From: JAPLMW01 sp964619675
GTDB lineage: Bacteria > Planctomycetota > Phycisphaerae > Sedimentisphaerales > UBA12454
Assembly (NCBI GenBank): GCA_964619675.1
Contig: CAZUEO010000001.1
Location: 62,001-126,000 of the forward strand
Direction: 5' to 3'
DNA length: 64,000 nucleotides
Shown here in pieces: positions 43,579-51,684 of the stretch (its first letter is position 1; each line of letters starts with the position of its first letter). The translations under genes and the position numbers were made by a program. The notes below the pieces were generated by a model, which saw only the letters and a list, made by a program, of their open reading frames with translations, was not told the origin of the DNA and ran no database searches.

Positions 43579-44102
43579 TGCTCCAGTGCCTTTAACTTAT
43601 CTCGCAGTTTCGCAGCGAGTTCATAATCCTCGTCGCGCACCGCTTTTTCAAGCTGCTTTTTGAGTTCTTCTATTTTGTTTTCTTTTTTCATTTTCTGCCG
43701 GTCTTTCAGCCCGGGCTTCGCCGGGGCAAGCGATGCGCCGCTCGGAATTTTGCCTTTATGCGTCAGGTTGCCGTTGTGCGATTTTTCAATAATCGGCTGC
43801 AGGCTCTTTTCAAACACTTCATAATCCTTTGGACAGCCTAAAAGCGCCTGTTTGCGGAACATTTCCATTGTCATACCGCAAACCGGGCAGCTTATTTGGC
43901 CTTCAGCCTCGCTTTGCTCATCGGTCTGTTGGTGTGCGGCAATCAGAGAGCTTAAAAGCTCGTTCAGTGAAAGCTGATTTTTTATAGTTACTCCCTCTTT
44001 TTGTGCACAATGCTGGCACAAATGGCTTTCAGTTCGCTGGCCGTCGACAATCTCGGTCAAATGGACCGTAGCCGGCCTGGTTTTACATATTTCACATTGC
44101 AT
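43575..44102 (-). CDS. mcsA: McsA-like activator with UVR domain
   Basis: 175 residues. Zinc fingers: CEICKTRPATVHLTEI..CQHC (3-34) and CPVCGMTMEMFRKQALLGCPKDYEVF (about 73-98). A linker of Lys/Pro leads to a C-terminal UVR motif, LEKAVRDEDYELAAKLRDKL (about 150-170). It pairs with McsB, the gene just downstream. Confidence 0.94.
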   Translation of the reverse strand: MQCEICKTRPATVHLTEIVDGQRTESHLCQHCAQKEGVTIKNQLSLNELLSSLIAAHQQTDEQSEAEGQISCPVCGMTMEMFRKQALLGCPKDYEVFEKSLQPIIEKSHNGNLTHKGKIPSGASLAPAKPGLKDRQKMKKENKIEELKKQLEKAVRDEDYELAAKLRDKLKALEQ

Positions 44103-44179
44103 AACTGCTTTCTATAAAACAACTTATATTCAGTACTTGCCGTCCTGCCATTACTAATATCGGCAATATGGCAAAGAAA

Positions 44180-44554
44180 CTAAACGGCCGGATTTTCGCA
44201 ATATCTTGCCCTGCAGCCTGGCGTTTCTGTTACTTCTACGTATAAAAGGCCGATGCGTTTGGGCAGCTTATCTTTTATATTATCATATATATACCTGGCG
44301 ATATTCTCAGCGGAAGTATTTATATTTTTAAAGCACTCCAAATCGTCTAATTTTCGGCCGTCGAATCGGCACACAATGCTTTCGAGTATTTTTTTTAATT
44401 TATTAAAATCGAAGAGCAATCCGTTATTTTCGAGAGCTTGACCGCCTATGGCGGCCTCGACTATCCAGTTATGACAATGATAAGGTTCCATCACAGAAGC
44501 AAGTTTAAGCTGATGACCTGCGCGAAAATTTGTTGTTGCTGTTATCGTGAACAA
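44180..44554 (-). CDS. queD: 6-pyruvoyl/6-carboxytetrahydropterin synthase family (QueD)
   Basis: 124 residues if read from the TTG at 44554, giving MFTITATTNFRAGHQL, which aligns with normal QueD starts; the open frame runs upstream into coaD but without similarity. Zinc ligands are AGHQL and YHCHNW (HxH), and the acidic/His pair near the C-terminus is in VTETPGCRARY. QueD makes carboxytetrahydropterin for queuosine. The usual catalytic Cys region (between the HxH histidines) reads SVMEPYHCHNW, with no obvious CxxxHGH, so the exact activity is uncertain. Confidence 0.8.
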   Translation of the reverse strand: MFTITATTNFRAGHQLKLASVMEPYHCHNWIVEAAIGGQALENNGLLFDFNKLKKILESIVCRFDGRKLDDLECFKNINTSAENIARYIYDNIKDKLPKRIGLLYVEVTETPGCRARYCENPAV

Positions 44555-44558
44555 TTTT

Positions 44559-45065
44559 CTAACCCCGTCCTGCGCCTTTTTCGGCAAGTCTTTTTTGCAG
44601 TTTTTCATATACCTCTTGCGGTATAAGGTTTGATACATTTCCGCCAAGCGCCGCTATTTCTCTTATAATTGTCGAGCTTGTAAAACCGTACTGTTCACCG
44701 GTCATAACAAAAACCGTCTCGATGCCTGCAACGGAGCGGTTGGTCATAGCAAGCTGAAATTCATACTGAACGTCTGTCAGGTTCCGCAGGCCCCGCAGCA
44801 TTGCCGTTGCGCCGACGCTCGCTGCATATTCAACCGTCAGGCAGTCATAGCTCTGGACACTTACGCCCGGAATGTCTGCAACGAGCGGCTTTATCATCTC
44901 GACCCGCTCGGCCAGGGTAAACAGCGGATTCTTTAGCGGGCTGTTGCCCACTGCGACAATAAGCTCATCGAAAAGGTTTATACCTCGCTTAATTACGTCT
45001 AAATGGCCGTTTGTTATTGGGTCGAACGAGCCCGGGAAAACTGCTCTGACAAATTTCTTTGCCAT
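44559..45065 (-). CDS. coaD: Pantetheine-phosphate adenylyltransferase
   Basis: 168 residues, the penultimate step of coenzyme A synthesis. Motifs: AVFPGSFDPITNGHLDVI (nucleotidyltransferase TxGH), LRGLRNLTDVQYEFQLA, and GFTSSTIIREIAALGGNVS. Length is normal. The queD start lies 5 bases beyond its stop, so the two genes are probably co-transcribed. Confidence 0.97.
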   Translation of the reverse strand: MAKKFVRAVFPGSFDPITNGHLDVIKRGINLFDELIVAVGNSPLKNPLFTLAERVEMIKPLVADIPGVSVQSYDCLTVEYAASVGATAMLRGLRNLTDVQYEFQLAMTNRSVAGIETVFVMTGEQYGFTSSTIIREIAALGGNVSNLIPQEVYEKLQKRLAEKGAGRG

Positions 45066-45125
45066 ATCACGCCTTTCAGTTGGGAATATATGGAAATTAT
45101 AGCAGAAATGAATTTTACGTCAAAT

Positions 45126-46259
45126 TTATCCGCCAGAGTTTCGGATAAAGGCCTGCTCGGATTTTGTCAAAGCGACAATACCGCCAAACCTTTGTGCATT
45201 ATACCTGGCCGGCAGTGAGCCGCAGACGACCTGCTTGGCTGTTAAAGCGGCTTTGGCGCCGCCGATTACAAACAAGCCGACATTTTTGACTAAAAATGCG
45301 GCAGGCAGCCTTCGTTTTTTAAGATGGGGCATAATTTTATTGTTTTGCGTCTTTTCCAGCCAGATTGCAGGCCCATTGCAGTAAATAATCTCTTGTGGAT
45401 TCAAAGGCCCGCTCTTAAGCAATCGGCCTGTCTCGGCCCTGTTTGCAAAGGCTGATATTATTTTGTTATGGAAAAAATGCACCGCTTGTTTTTTACCGCT
45501 CGCCTTGAAAAATGCGTCCCTGATAATCTGTTTTGATTTTTTTATTGTTTTCTGTCGGTTAGCCCCGCTAACACGGAGTTTACCCCCGCGCAGGCGGGGG
45601 GCAGGGTTCAGAACCTTCGTTTCACATCGTTTTATTACTTGCCGGACCAACTGCAGCGACTTTTTGGCAGTAGAAGCTGAGATAAACAACCCGTGCTTTT
45701 CGAGAAACAAAACCTGCGGCAGACGTTTATATTTTTTTCGATATCGAGCGGTCAGATTCGCAATTTTTTGCGCAAGCGAGTAGCCCGGGTTGGCATAAGA
45801 AACCCATAGAAGTGGAAATTTTTCGCCTGCAAAGAGCTTTTCAAGCTCTGTTTTTCCGTTTTTTGAATTTATAAAAGCGCCGATAGCGACAGGGTGAAGG
45901 TGAATAACATATCTGTCTAAAAAGGCGTGCAGATTGCTTTCAATTGAAGGCCGGCTGTTTATTTTTGTATTACCCTCGCAGGCTGCAAGCAGCCGCCTGG
46001 CAATTGCGGCCTCTCTTTTTTGGACAGATAGTTTCGCAAGTTTTTCATCTTTGATTATGCCGCGGACTTTTTTAAGGTCTATTTTGCACCAGCCTTTTTT
46101 TATGCTCATATCTTTGATTGCAGTACCGCTTGCCTTTACGAACATAAACCTGCCATCTGCTGTCTTTACGCTCGTATTACCGCTTGCCCCGCAGGTTAAA
46201 TTAGGGTCTTTGCCCACCTGCCTGCTGATTTTTATCAATTCTGTAAGTGATTTATCCAT
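45126..46259 (-). CDS. Class II aldolase/adducin-family protein carrying an in-frame palindromic repeat
   Basis: 377 residues from ATG 46259. Aldolase class II features: CGASGNTSVKT, FVKASGTAIKDM, SIESNLHAFLDRYVIHLHPVA (zinc HxH) and LEKHGLFISA. The layout recalls rhamnulose-1-phosphate-type aldolases, but substrate is unknown. Residues about 217-234 (NPAPRLRGGKLRVSGANRQ) are encoded by a GC-rich palindromic repeat at 45557-45608 that also occurs 50 bases upstream of the gene. It lies between two helical segments, and the frame is preserved. A second partial aldolase-like half follows (CNGPAIWLEK, GLFVIGGAKAAL). Confidence 0.8.
   Translation of the reverse strand: MDKSLTELIKISRQVGKDPNLTCGASGNTSVKTADGRFMFVKASGTAIKDMSIKKGWCKIDLKKVRGIIKDEKLAKLSVQKREAAIARRLLAACEGNTKINSRPSIESNLHAFLDRYVIHLHPVAIGAFINSKNGKTELEKLFAGEKFPLLWVSYANPGYSLAQKIANLTARYRKKYKRLPQVLFLEKHGLFISASTAKKSLQLVRQVIKRCETKVLNPAPRLRGGKLRVSGANRQKTIKKSKQIIRDAFFKASGKKQAVHFFHNKIISAFANRAETGRLLKSGPLNPQEIIYCNGPAIWLEKTQNNKIMPHLKKRRLPAAFLVKNVGLFVIGGAKAALTAKQVVCGSLPARYNAQRFGGIVALTKSEQAFIRNSGG
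45557..45608. repeat. Palindromic element inside a coding region
   Basis: Reads GGTTAGCCCCGCTAACACGG then AGTTTACCCCCGCGCAGGCG and GGGGGCAGGGTT on the plus strand. The core stem is CCCCCGC-GCAG-GCGGGGG. It aligns with 46312-46363 over its whole length with about 12 substitutions by eye, and inserts about 18 codons in the aldolase gene. Confidence 0.8.
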
Positions 46260-46311
46260 TACTGGATAATGTAGTCTTGATAAACTTTTTTGCAAGAGGT
46301 TTGTTATTATT

Positions 46312-46363
46312 GGTTAGCCCCGTCAACGCGGAGCTTGCCCTCGCGTATGCGGGGGCGGTGGGC
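46312..46363. repeat. Palindromic element, intergenic copy
   Basis: GGTTAGCCCCGTCAACGCGG, AGCTTGCCCTCGCGTATGCG and GGGGCGGTGGGCT. The inner stem is GCCCTCGC-GTAT-GCGGGGGC and outer AGCCC pairs with GGGCT. It lies between the aldolase gene and hepT. A minus-strand frame through it (46307-46489) gives the same peptide as the coding copy but is not a gene. Confidence 0.85.
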
Positions 46364-46367
46364 TTTA

Positions 46368-46703
46368 TCAGCCAATGATTTGAGACAGTGCGTCGCGTAA
46401 TTCCGGCAGGTCTTTGTGCAGAATTTGCCATATAATCTCAAGGTCAATGCCGAAATATTCGTGAACGATTCTATGCCGTAATCCAACAACCTTGTGCCAT
46501 TCTATTTCCCAATATTTTTCTTTGAATTCGTCGGGCAGCCGGTTTGCGGCCTCTCCTATAATCTCAAGATTCCTGACAACTGCATCAACGGATTTCTGGT
46601 CTTTGGAAAATGCGTCGAAAGACAGGTCTTTGATATATTGCTCAATTCTGCCGATGGCCTGGAGAATATCATCCAGCAGTAAGTCAACCGGTCTTTTAGA
46701 CAT
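46368..46703 (-). CDS. hepT: HepT-like toxin (DUF86)
   Basis: 111 residues, helical HEPN protein. The active-site motif is RHRIVHEYF (R..HxY) at about 76-85; DAVVRNLEIIGEAANRLP is also typical. HepT proteins are RNases kept inactive by an adjacent MntA-type nucleotidyltransferase that adds AMP to the tyrosine. The gene overlaps mntA by 8 bases. Confidence 0.93.
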   Translation of the reverse strand: MSKRPVDLLLDDILQAIGRIEQYIKDLSFDAFSKDQKSVDAVVRNLEIIGEAANRLPDEFKEKYWEIEWHKVVGLRHRIVHEYFGIDLEIIWQILHKDLPELRDALSQIIG

Positions 46704-46989
46704 AAATCAGTTCCTGCTCGATGAATTTGAACGCTTTGGGAGTAACCGCCCTGCTGGATACGAGGTCAACAGATGTCTTAAGCGATTTTTCGAGTTCTTC
46801 GGCAAGGGTTACGAATTCAAGGCCAATTGACGGGTCAACATCGATAAGTATATCTATATCGCTGTCAGGCCGCTGGTCTCCTCTTGCCCAGGAGCCGAAC
46901 AGGGCAAGTTTGCGGACTTTAAACTGTTTTTGCAGTTGAGGCTTGTCTTTGGCAAGGATTTTAATGATTTCTTCTTTCGTCATAGACAT
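46696..46989 (-). CDS. mntA: MntA-like nucleotidyltransferase antitoxin
   Basis: 97 residues with the minimal nucleotidyltransferase motif ALFGSWARGDQRPDSDIDIL (about 30-49), where GSxxRG and DxD bind ATP and metal, and a third acidic residue in SVDLV. It is the partner of HepT encoded downstream. ATGs at 46989 and 46983 are both possible starts. Confidence 0.93.
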   Translation of the reverse strand: MSMTKEEIIKILAKDKPQLQKQFKVRKLALFGSWARGDQRPDSDIDILIDVDPSIGLEFVTLAEELEKSLKTSVDLVSSRAVTPKAFKFIEQELIYV

Positions 46990-47362
46990 AAGTTTAAAAT
47001 TTGTACAATGTTATGTCAAATACAAATTTGCCCCAGTTTACCTGCCTCCGGTAGTCCTGAAATTTTCAATATTAAATTTTAAATCTTCAATTCTGCCCCC
47101 TGCTCAATTTTCGATTTTCTCCGCATCGGCGGTTGCAGTTGCTGCCTACGGTTCGGTAATCTTTTTATTTACTCCGTCGTTTCACTCCTGCGTAATTCTG
47201 CCCGTTCCTCATCGCAGCCCTTGGCAGCAACTGTAATTTTCCTTAAATTTTGGTTAGCCCTGCCGACACTTCGGCAGGGTTTATTTAAACACTGATTACG
47301 CTGTAATATCAAAAATCAAACATTAAAAATAAAAACCACACACCAAAATTAAAAATGTTTTT
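46990..47362. other. Intergenic repeat region with a TIR element and a small hairpin
   Basis: Holds ATTGAAGATT-type sequence (47060-47095), the 98-bp inverted-repeat element at 47136-47233, and GGTTAGCCCTGCCGA-CACT-TCGGCAGGG at 47252-47277, a strong hairpin of the TTAGCCC family. No gene is seen. Confidence 0.75.
47136..47233. repeat. MITE-like element with 11-bp terminal inverted repeats, copy A (uninterrupted)
   Basis: CAGTTGCTGCC (47136-47146) and GGCAGCAACTG (47223-47233) are exact complements. Read on the minus strand, the interior (AAGGGCTGCGATGA, GGAAC..GGCAG..TTACGCAGG, AAGATTACCGAACCG) matches copies at 52590-52734 and 57076-57208, which have an extra hairpin inserted after GCGATGA. 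Confidence 0.85.
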
Positions 47363-48172
47363 TCAACAGCCCGGTGTCTCTCGTTTCTTTATTTCTTCAT
47401 AATTCAAAGAAAACTTATGCTCATGAACTAATGCTCTGTATAATTTAACATGCCTATAAGCATTATTATCTAATATAGATATAATTTTATCCCCCTCGTA
47501 TCTAAAACCAAAATCTATTCTCCGAATAGCATTAGGCAGAAGTGGGATATATGAGCGCCCGTCTTCCTGTCTGCATTCTCGTAAACTAACTATCCATCTA
47601 ACCTCTTGTTCATATTCCCAGCTTTTATTTTTTGTTTTAATAATAGTTCGATACGCATCTTCGGTTTTAAACTCTGCGGTATCCGTAATATCAATACTCG
47701 CCCGTTCAAAAGAATAACTGACCGGAAATAAATTATTGCTGAGTATTTTAATATCATCTGTTTCAAAAAAAATCCTTACGCCTTTATGTTTATCCCCGTA
47801 ATGGGACCAAAGCAATACATCGTCTCCATCTTTTATTTTGCTAGGGTCACAAAAACAGATTATTCGCAGAGTTTTCGACGCTATCATCAAATTTTCTTCA
47901 ATTACCTTCATTATGGCCGGTTTCATGTCTCGCTCTACGTTTTTCGATGCCGCATCGTCGTCAAAATCAGATAATGCTGCTTTGGTGGTAGAAGAAATTT
48001 TTGGCAATAAATCATTATAAAAGTACCGCAATGTTTTATTTTTGTCCGGTTTGCCAATAATTCCCGGATACATTTCAAAGGGATCATTAAGAATAATAGG
48101 GTCTGTAGCTAAAAGTCGCTGGTTTTTTATGATATCTAACCCATCACTACCCAAGTATTTACATAAGATCAT
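47363..48172 (-). CDS. DUF2971-family protein
   Basis: 269 residues matching the DUF2971 pattern: an N-terminal MILCKYLGSDGLDIIKNQRLLATDPIILNDPFE, the central ICFCDPS..LLWSHYGDKHKGVRIFFE, and KNKSWEYEQEVRWIV. These proteins have no established biochemical role; they are common in accessory and defence-rich regions. The gene is flanked by repeats and by an unrelated membrane protein gene. Lower GC than the core genes. Confidence 0.85.
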   Translation of the reverse strand: MILCKYLGSDGLDIIKNQRLLATDPIILNDPFEMYPGIIGKPDKNKTLRYFYNDLLPKISSTTKAALSDFDDDAASKNVERDMKPAIMKVIEENLMIASKTLRIICFCDPSKIKDGDDVLLWSHYGDKHKGVRIFFETDDIKILSNNLFPVSYSFERASIDITDTAEFKTEDAYRTIIKTKNKSWEYEQEVRWIVSLRECRQEDGRSYIPLLPNAIRRIDFGFRYEGDKIISILDNNAYRHVKLYRALVHEHKFSLNYEEIKKRETPGC

Positions 48173-48240
48173 TTCTTAATCCCACCTTAAACAATCAATG
48201 CAAAAAAATTTAACGATTCGATATTCTCCATTTCCCATTG

Positions 48241-48789
48241 CTATGACGTCATCTTCATGAACAAAAAGGGTATCAAGCTAGCAATGGCTCCTCGAACCAA
48301 GAGATAATAAACAACCCTCATTCGACTTGGGATTCTTTGTCCTACATCTTTTCGCTTTGCGAAGAATGACAACAGGTTCTTAATAGAATGACAATCTTCC
48401 TTTACCGCTTTTTCTTCGCCATCCTTGTAATATGTTTGAAAGGTCACATCAGAAGCTGGATTGTTGATAAGATTCGAAAGAGCAAGGAGATGTTTCTCTT
48501 TGGTTCTACGCCATCCATGAAGGTACTTGTGTAGGTTGTGGTCGTAATCTGACAGAATTAGCATAAAAGCGGTAAGCACAACTATTATGCACAATCGCAC
48601 AACAAGATTGCTCTGATTTATCCCAAAGCCAGTCAAACCTGCAAAGACAAACAAGGTCATTGAGAAATTCACCTGTCTTAGTGTATCCAAGTGGTTGCCT
48701 TTACTTTCAGCCTCCTCCATCAAGAGTTTGAGAGCGTCGACCTTTTCAGAAAAACGTGCTTCACCAGCCTCTATCGTGATTTCTATCAT
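48241..48789 (-). CDS. Small predicted membrane protein in the accessory island
   Basis: 182 residues: an N-terminal helical region (1-38), two close membrane helices (about 42-60 and 65-82), a central soluble part (about 85-155) and a third hydrophobic helix near the C-terminus (about 160-178). The two-helix arrangement with a helical tail resembles SLATT-like effector proteins in outline only; no motif proves it. It lies 68 bases upstream of the DUF2971 gene on the same strand. Confidence 0.6.
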   Translation of the reverse strand: MIEITIEAGEARFSEKVDALKLLMEEAESKGNHLDTLRQVNFSMTLFVFAGLTGFGINQSNLVVRLCIIVVLTAFMLILSDYDHNLHKYLHGWRRTKEKHLLALSNLINNPASDVTFQTYYKDGEEKAVKEDCHSIKNLLSFFAKRKDVGQRIPSRMRVVYYLLVRGAIASLIPFLFMKMTS

Positions 48790-49605
48790 GCCGTCTGTTC
48801 CTCATGAAAATATTTTACATCGTTAATAAACAGGGACAACCTATTTATTTGTAGCCTCTTGCCGCCGGTCCTCGGTGCTCATCACAAAATTATATCACCG
48901 CTTTTTTCAAACTCAACCAAAATTGTCTTTAAAAAACCATCCGCCGAAGGCGTTCCACAAATCTTCAATTTTAATTTTTCAATCTTCAATTCTGTGTTTG
49001 CTGTAGCCTTAAATCGGGCGAAAAACAACGTAAAATAAGGCTTTTAGAAATACAGTAATCCGAGGAATCCGTGTAATCCGTGGTTAAAATTCTCTGTGTT
49101 CTCTGTCTGTCCCGCCATAGCTTTATGCGAAGGCGGATGTTCTCTGCCTGCCCCGTGGGATGTCCGCCCGCAGGCGAGACCTATCCCATCGGGGTGGTTA
49201 AAAACCATACTTTCTATATCCTCTGTGGCCTCAATTTTTTTCAAATCGCGCAAAAAAAAACGTGCGCGTTTTGAAAATCTAAAAAAAATTGCACCCTTAT
49301 CTGACAAGGACTTATGAATTTTGACCTCGGAATTTTGACCGAATTTTTTGCAAAAACGCGCAACTTTTCAGGTAATACGGGGGGAGATGTTGGCCTGAAA
49401 GGCCAACATAGAGCAATCGAGAATCGAGAGCAGAAAGGTGAGTAAAGAGAACTTAAAAGTTAAAACTAAAAGCCCAAAACCAAAACCCAAAACTTAAAAC
49501 CGGCGGGTATTGGCCAGCAGTTCCTTCGATGGGTAATTTTGAATTTTGAGCTGTGGTTTTTAGCTTTACACTTTGAATTTTCAGTTTCTTTTACGGGAGA
49601 TAACA
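48790..49605. repeat. 816-bp intergenic patchwork of repeats
   Basis: In order: CCGCCGAAGGCG with ATTGAAGATT-type sequence (48948-48995); GTAATCCG..ATCCGTGTAATCCGTGGTT (49054-49085) and TTCTCTGTGTTCTCTGTC; the GCCCCG..CGGGG hairpin (49150-49195); the perfect hairpin ATGTTGGCCT/AGGCCAACAT (49387-49409); and AAAACCAAAACCCAAAAC-type sequence (49450-49503) with loosely complementary TTTTGAATTTTGA-type sequence at 49535-49590. No ORF is convincing. Confidence 0.7.
49150..49195. repeat. CCC-stem-GGG hairpin, copy a
   Basis: On the minus strand: CCCC-GA-TGGGAT, then GTC..GAC extension, then ATCCCA-CG-GGGC. The loop region (GTCTCGCCTGCGGGCGGAC) is identical to that of the copy at 52613-52658, while the main stem differs at one base pair, changed on both arms. 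Confidence 0.8.
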
Positions 49606-50316
49606 ATGTATTTAAACCTTCGCATTAAAGTGCCGAAATTAATCGCAAATATCGTCCTTTGGTTCGTTCTGCGCTACAGGAAAAAGCATTCCGGCTGTCC
49701 TTTTCGGAAAATCAGATTAATTCAGGCAAACCGCAGAGCAAAACCCATTTACGCGAAAGTTGACCCCCGGGATTATCAGAAACTGGCCCAATATGATTGG
49801 CAGCTTTTTGAAAGCGACAGTAAGAAGTGTTACGCCGCTCGGCTCGACAATAGAAAAATTGTGCATATGCACAGAATTATTATGAACGCTCCTGCAAACA
49901 AAATGATTGACCATAGAGACCGCGACGGCCTGAACAATACCAGACAGAACCTGCGTTTCGCAACGCCTTCTCAAAATTCCTGTAACAGAATACGTTCAAA
50001 AAAGGGTACATCTGAATATAGAGGGGTAAGCTTCCATAAAAAGGATGGAAAGTGGCAGGCCTGTATATGCTTTAGAGGAGTGCATAAGCATTTAGGAACT
50101 TTCAAAAACGAACAAGACGCCGCAAGGGCGTACGACCAGGCCGCAAAAATTTATCATGGCGAATTTGCCGTTTTGAATTTCCCGCCATCCGAAAGCCCCC
50201 AACTTTATGTTGGGGGTCCTAAAAAACAAAACCTCCTCAAAATTATTGTTGCCGCACTGGTGATTTTGGGTACATTAATAGTTCGATTCGGCCTTATTAA
50301 TGCAAAGGAACGGTAT
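49606..50316 (+). CDS. HNH endonuclease with AP2 domain, reading in frame into DUF711 gene
   Basis: Start ATG 49606, with GGGAG 7 bases upstream. Residues about 85-130 are an HNH nuclease (HMHRIIMNAP, MIDHRDRDGLNNTRQNLRFAT). Residues about 145-205 are an AP2 DNA-binding domain (SEYRGVSFHKKDGKWQ, HLGTFKNEQDAARAYDQAA). This pair is typical of homing-type endonucleases of phages and plasmids. After LNFP the frame does not stop: it crosses a hairpin (50196-50216) and a hydrophobic stretch and continues into the DUF711 gene. The 237 codons listed end where the DUF711 start begins; there is no stop codon between. Confidence 0.75.
50196..50216. repeat. Perfect hairpin within the open frame
   Basis: CCCCCAAC, loop TTTAT, GTTGGGGG: an 8-bp perfect stem. 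It lies just after the AP2 domain and resembles a terminator without a T-run. The element sequence is translated as SPQLYVGG. Confidence 0.85.
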
Positions 50317-51678
50317 ATGAGAATGTCAGTTGAGGAAGTTTTTGAGACGGTCAAAATGACTATCGAGCAGAATTTCGATATCAGGACCGTTACGCTCGGC
50401 GTCAATCTTAAGGACTGTATCGACAGGAACCTTTCAGCCTTCAACAAAAGGATTTATAAAAGGCTGTCGGAAATGGGCAGACGCCTGAATAAATGCGCCG
50501 ATGCGCTTGAGCAGAAATACGGCATACCTATAACAAACAGGAGAATAAGTGTTACGCCTGTTGCGCTGCTTATTGAGCCGCTGCCTAAAAAAATCTCAAC
50601 TGCAGTGTCGGTTGCCAAAACGCTCGACAGGGCTGCAAGGGCAGCGGACATTGACTTTATCGGCGGCTTCGGCGCTCTTGTTCACAAGGGTATGACCGGC
50701 GCTGATGAATTGCTGATTGATTCAATACCTCAGGCCATATCGCAGACTCAAAGATTGTGCGGCTTTCTTAATCTCGCATCGACCAGGGCAGGTATGAATA
50801 TGACTGCGATTGAAAAAGTTGGGCATATAATTAAAGACCTCGCTGCCAAAAGCAAAAACGGCATCGGCTGTGCGAAACTTGCGGTGTTTGCGAATGTGCC
50901 GGAGGATAATCCTTTTATGGCGGGTGCCCATCATGGAATTGGAGAGCCGGATTATTCATTAAATATTGGAATATCAGGGCCGGGCGTTGTCAGGGAGGTA
51001 GTTGCCAATAATCCAAAATGTGATTTAACGGCGCTTTCGGAAGTCATAAAAAGAACGGTTTTTAAAATTACGCGTGCAGGCGAGCTCATTGGCCGAGAAA
51101 TTGCGCAAATGATGAAGGTTGATTTTGGGATTGTGGATATATCGCTTGCCTCGACGCCCAGGAAGGGCGACTCGGTTGCGCAAATCATTGAGGCAATGGG
51201 TGTTTCCCGTATGGGCAGGGCGGGCTCGACTGCTGCCCTTGCGATGCTCATGGATGCGGTGAAAAAAGGCGGCAGTATGGCCTCGGGCAATGTCGGCGGC
51301 CTGTCGGGCACATTTATTCCTGTAAGCGAGGATGTGGGTATGGTAAAAGCGGTGCGTTCAGGTGCGCTTAGCCTTGAAAAACTCGAAGCGCTGACAAGCG
51401 TCTGCTCAGTCGGATTGGATATGTTCGCGGTGCCTGGAGATACGCCTGCGGATGTGATAAGCGCGATAATTGCCGATGAGCTTGCAATCGGTGTTGTAAA
51501 TAACAAGACCACAAGCGTGAGAATTATTCTTGTGCCGGGCAAAAAGGCAGGGCAAATCGTCCATTTCGGCGGGCTTTTGGGCTCGGCGCCGATTATGAAA
51601 GTCTCAAAAATCGCTTCGCCAAACTTTATAAGGCGCAAAGGCCGGATACCCGCGCAAATACAGGCGTTAAGAAATTAA
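50317..51678 (+). CDS. DUF711 (UPF0210, PFL-like) family protein
   Basis: 453 residues from the ATG at 50317, the usual length of this family, with AAAGGA about 7 bases upstream. Typical sequences: SVEEVFETVKMTIEQNFDIRTVTLGVNLKDCID at the start, FIGGFGALVHKGMT, LAVFANVPEDNPFMAGAHHG, LNIGISGPGVV and GAPIM-like LLGSAPIMKV near the end. Members are structurally related to pyruvate formate-lyase but their reaction is not established. The HNH-AP2 ORF reads into it in the same frame, so a fused 691-residue product is also possible. Confidence 0.88.
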   Translation: MRMSVEEVFETVKMTIEQNFDIRTVTLGVNLKDCIDRNLSAFNKRIYKRLSEMGRRLNKCADALEQKYGIPITNRRISVTPVALLIEPLPKKISTAVSVAKTLDRAARAADIDFIGGFGALVHKGMTGADELLIDSIPQAISQTQRLCGFLNLASTRAGMNMTAIEKVGHIIKDLAAKSKNGIGCAKLAVFANVPEDNPFMAGAHHGIGEPDYSLNIGISGPGVVREVVANNPKCDLTALSEVIKRTVFKITRAGELIGREIAQMMKVDFGIVDISLASTPRKGDSVAQIIEAMGVSRMGRAGSTAALAMLMDAVKKGGSMASGNVGGLSGTFIPVSEDVGMVKAVRSGALSLEKLEALTSVCSVGLDMFAVPGDTPADVISAIIADELAIGVVNNKTTSVRIILVPGKKAGQIVHFGGLLGSAPIMKVSKIASPNFIRRKGRIPAQIQALRN

Positions 51679-51684
51679 AAATTT

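Noticed and set aside
46307..46489. 60-codon minus-strand ORF containing PRIREGKLRVDGANQ
   Set aside because: It overlaps hepT out of frame, and its peptide is only the translation of the palindromic repeat; useful as evidence for the repeat, not a gene.
49606..51678. Single 691-residue HNH-DUF711 enzyme as a genuine multidomain protein
   Set aside because: The DUF711 part starts at an ATG with its own ribosome-binding site and normal family length, and the linker is translated hairpin and intergenic-like sequence. Two genes are the simpler reading, though a fusion product is not excluded.
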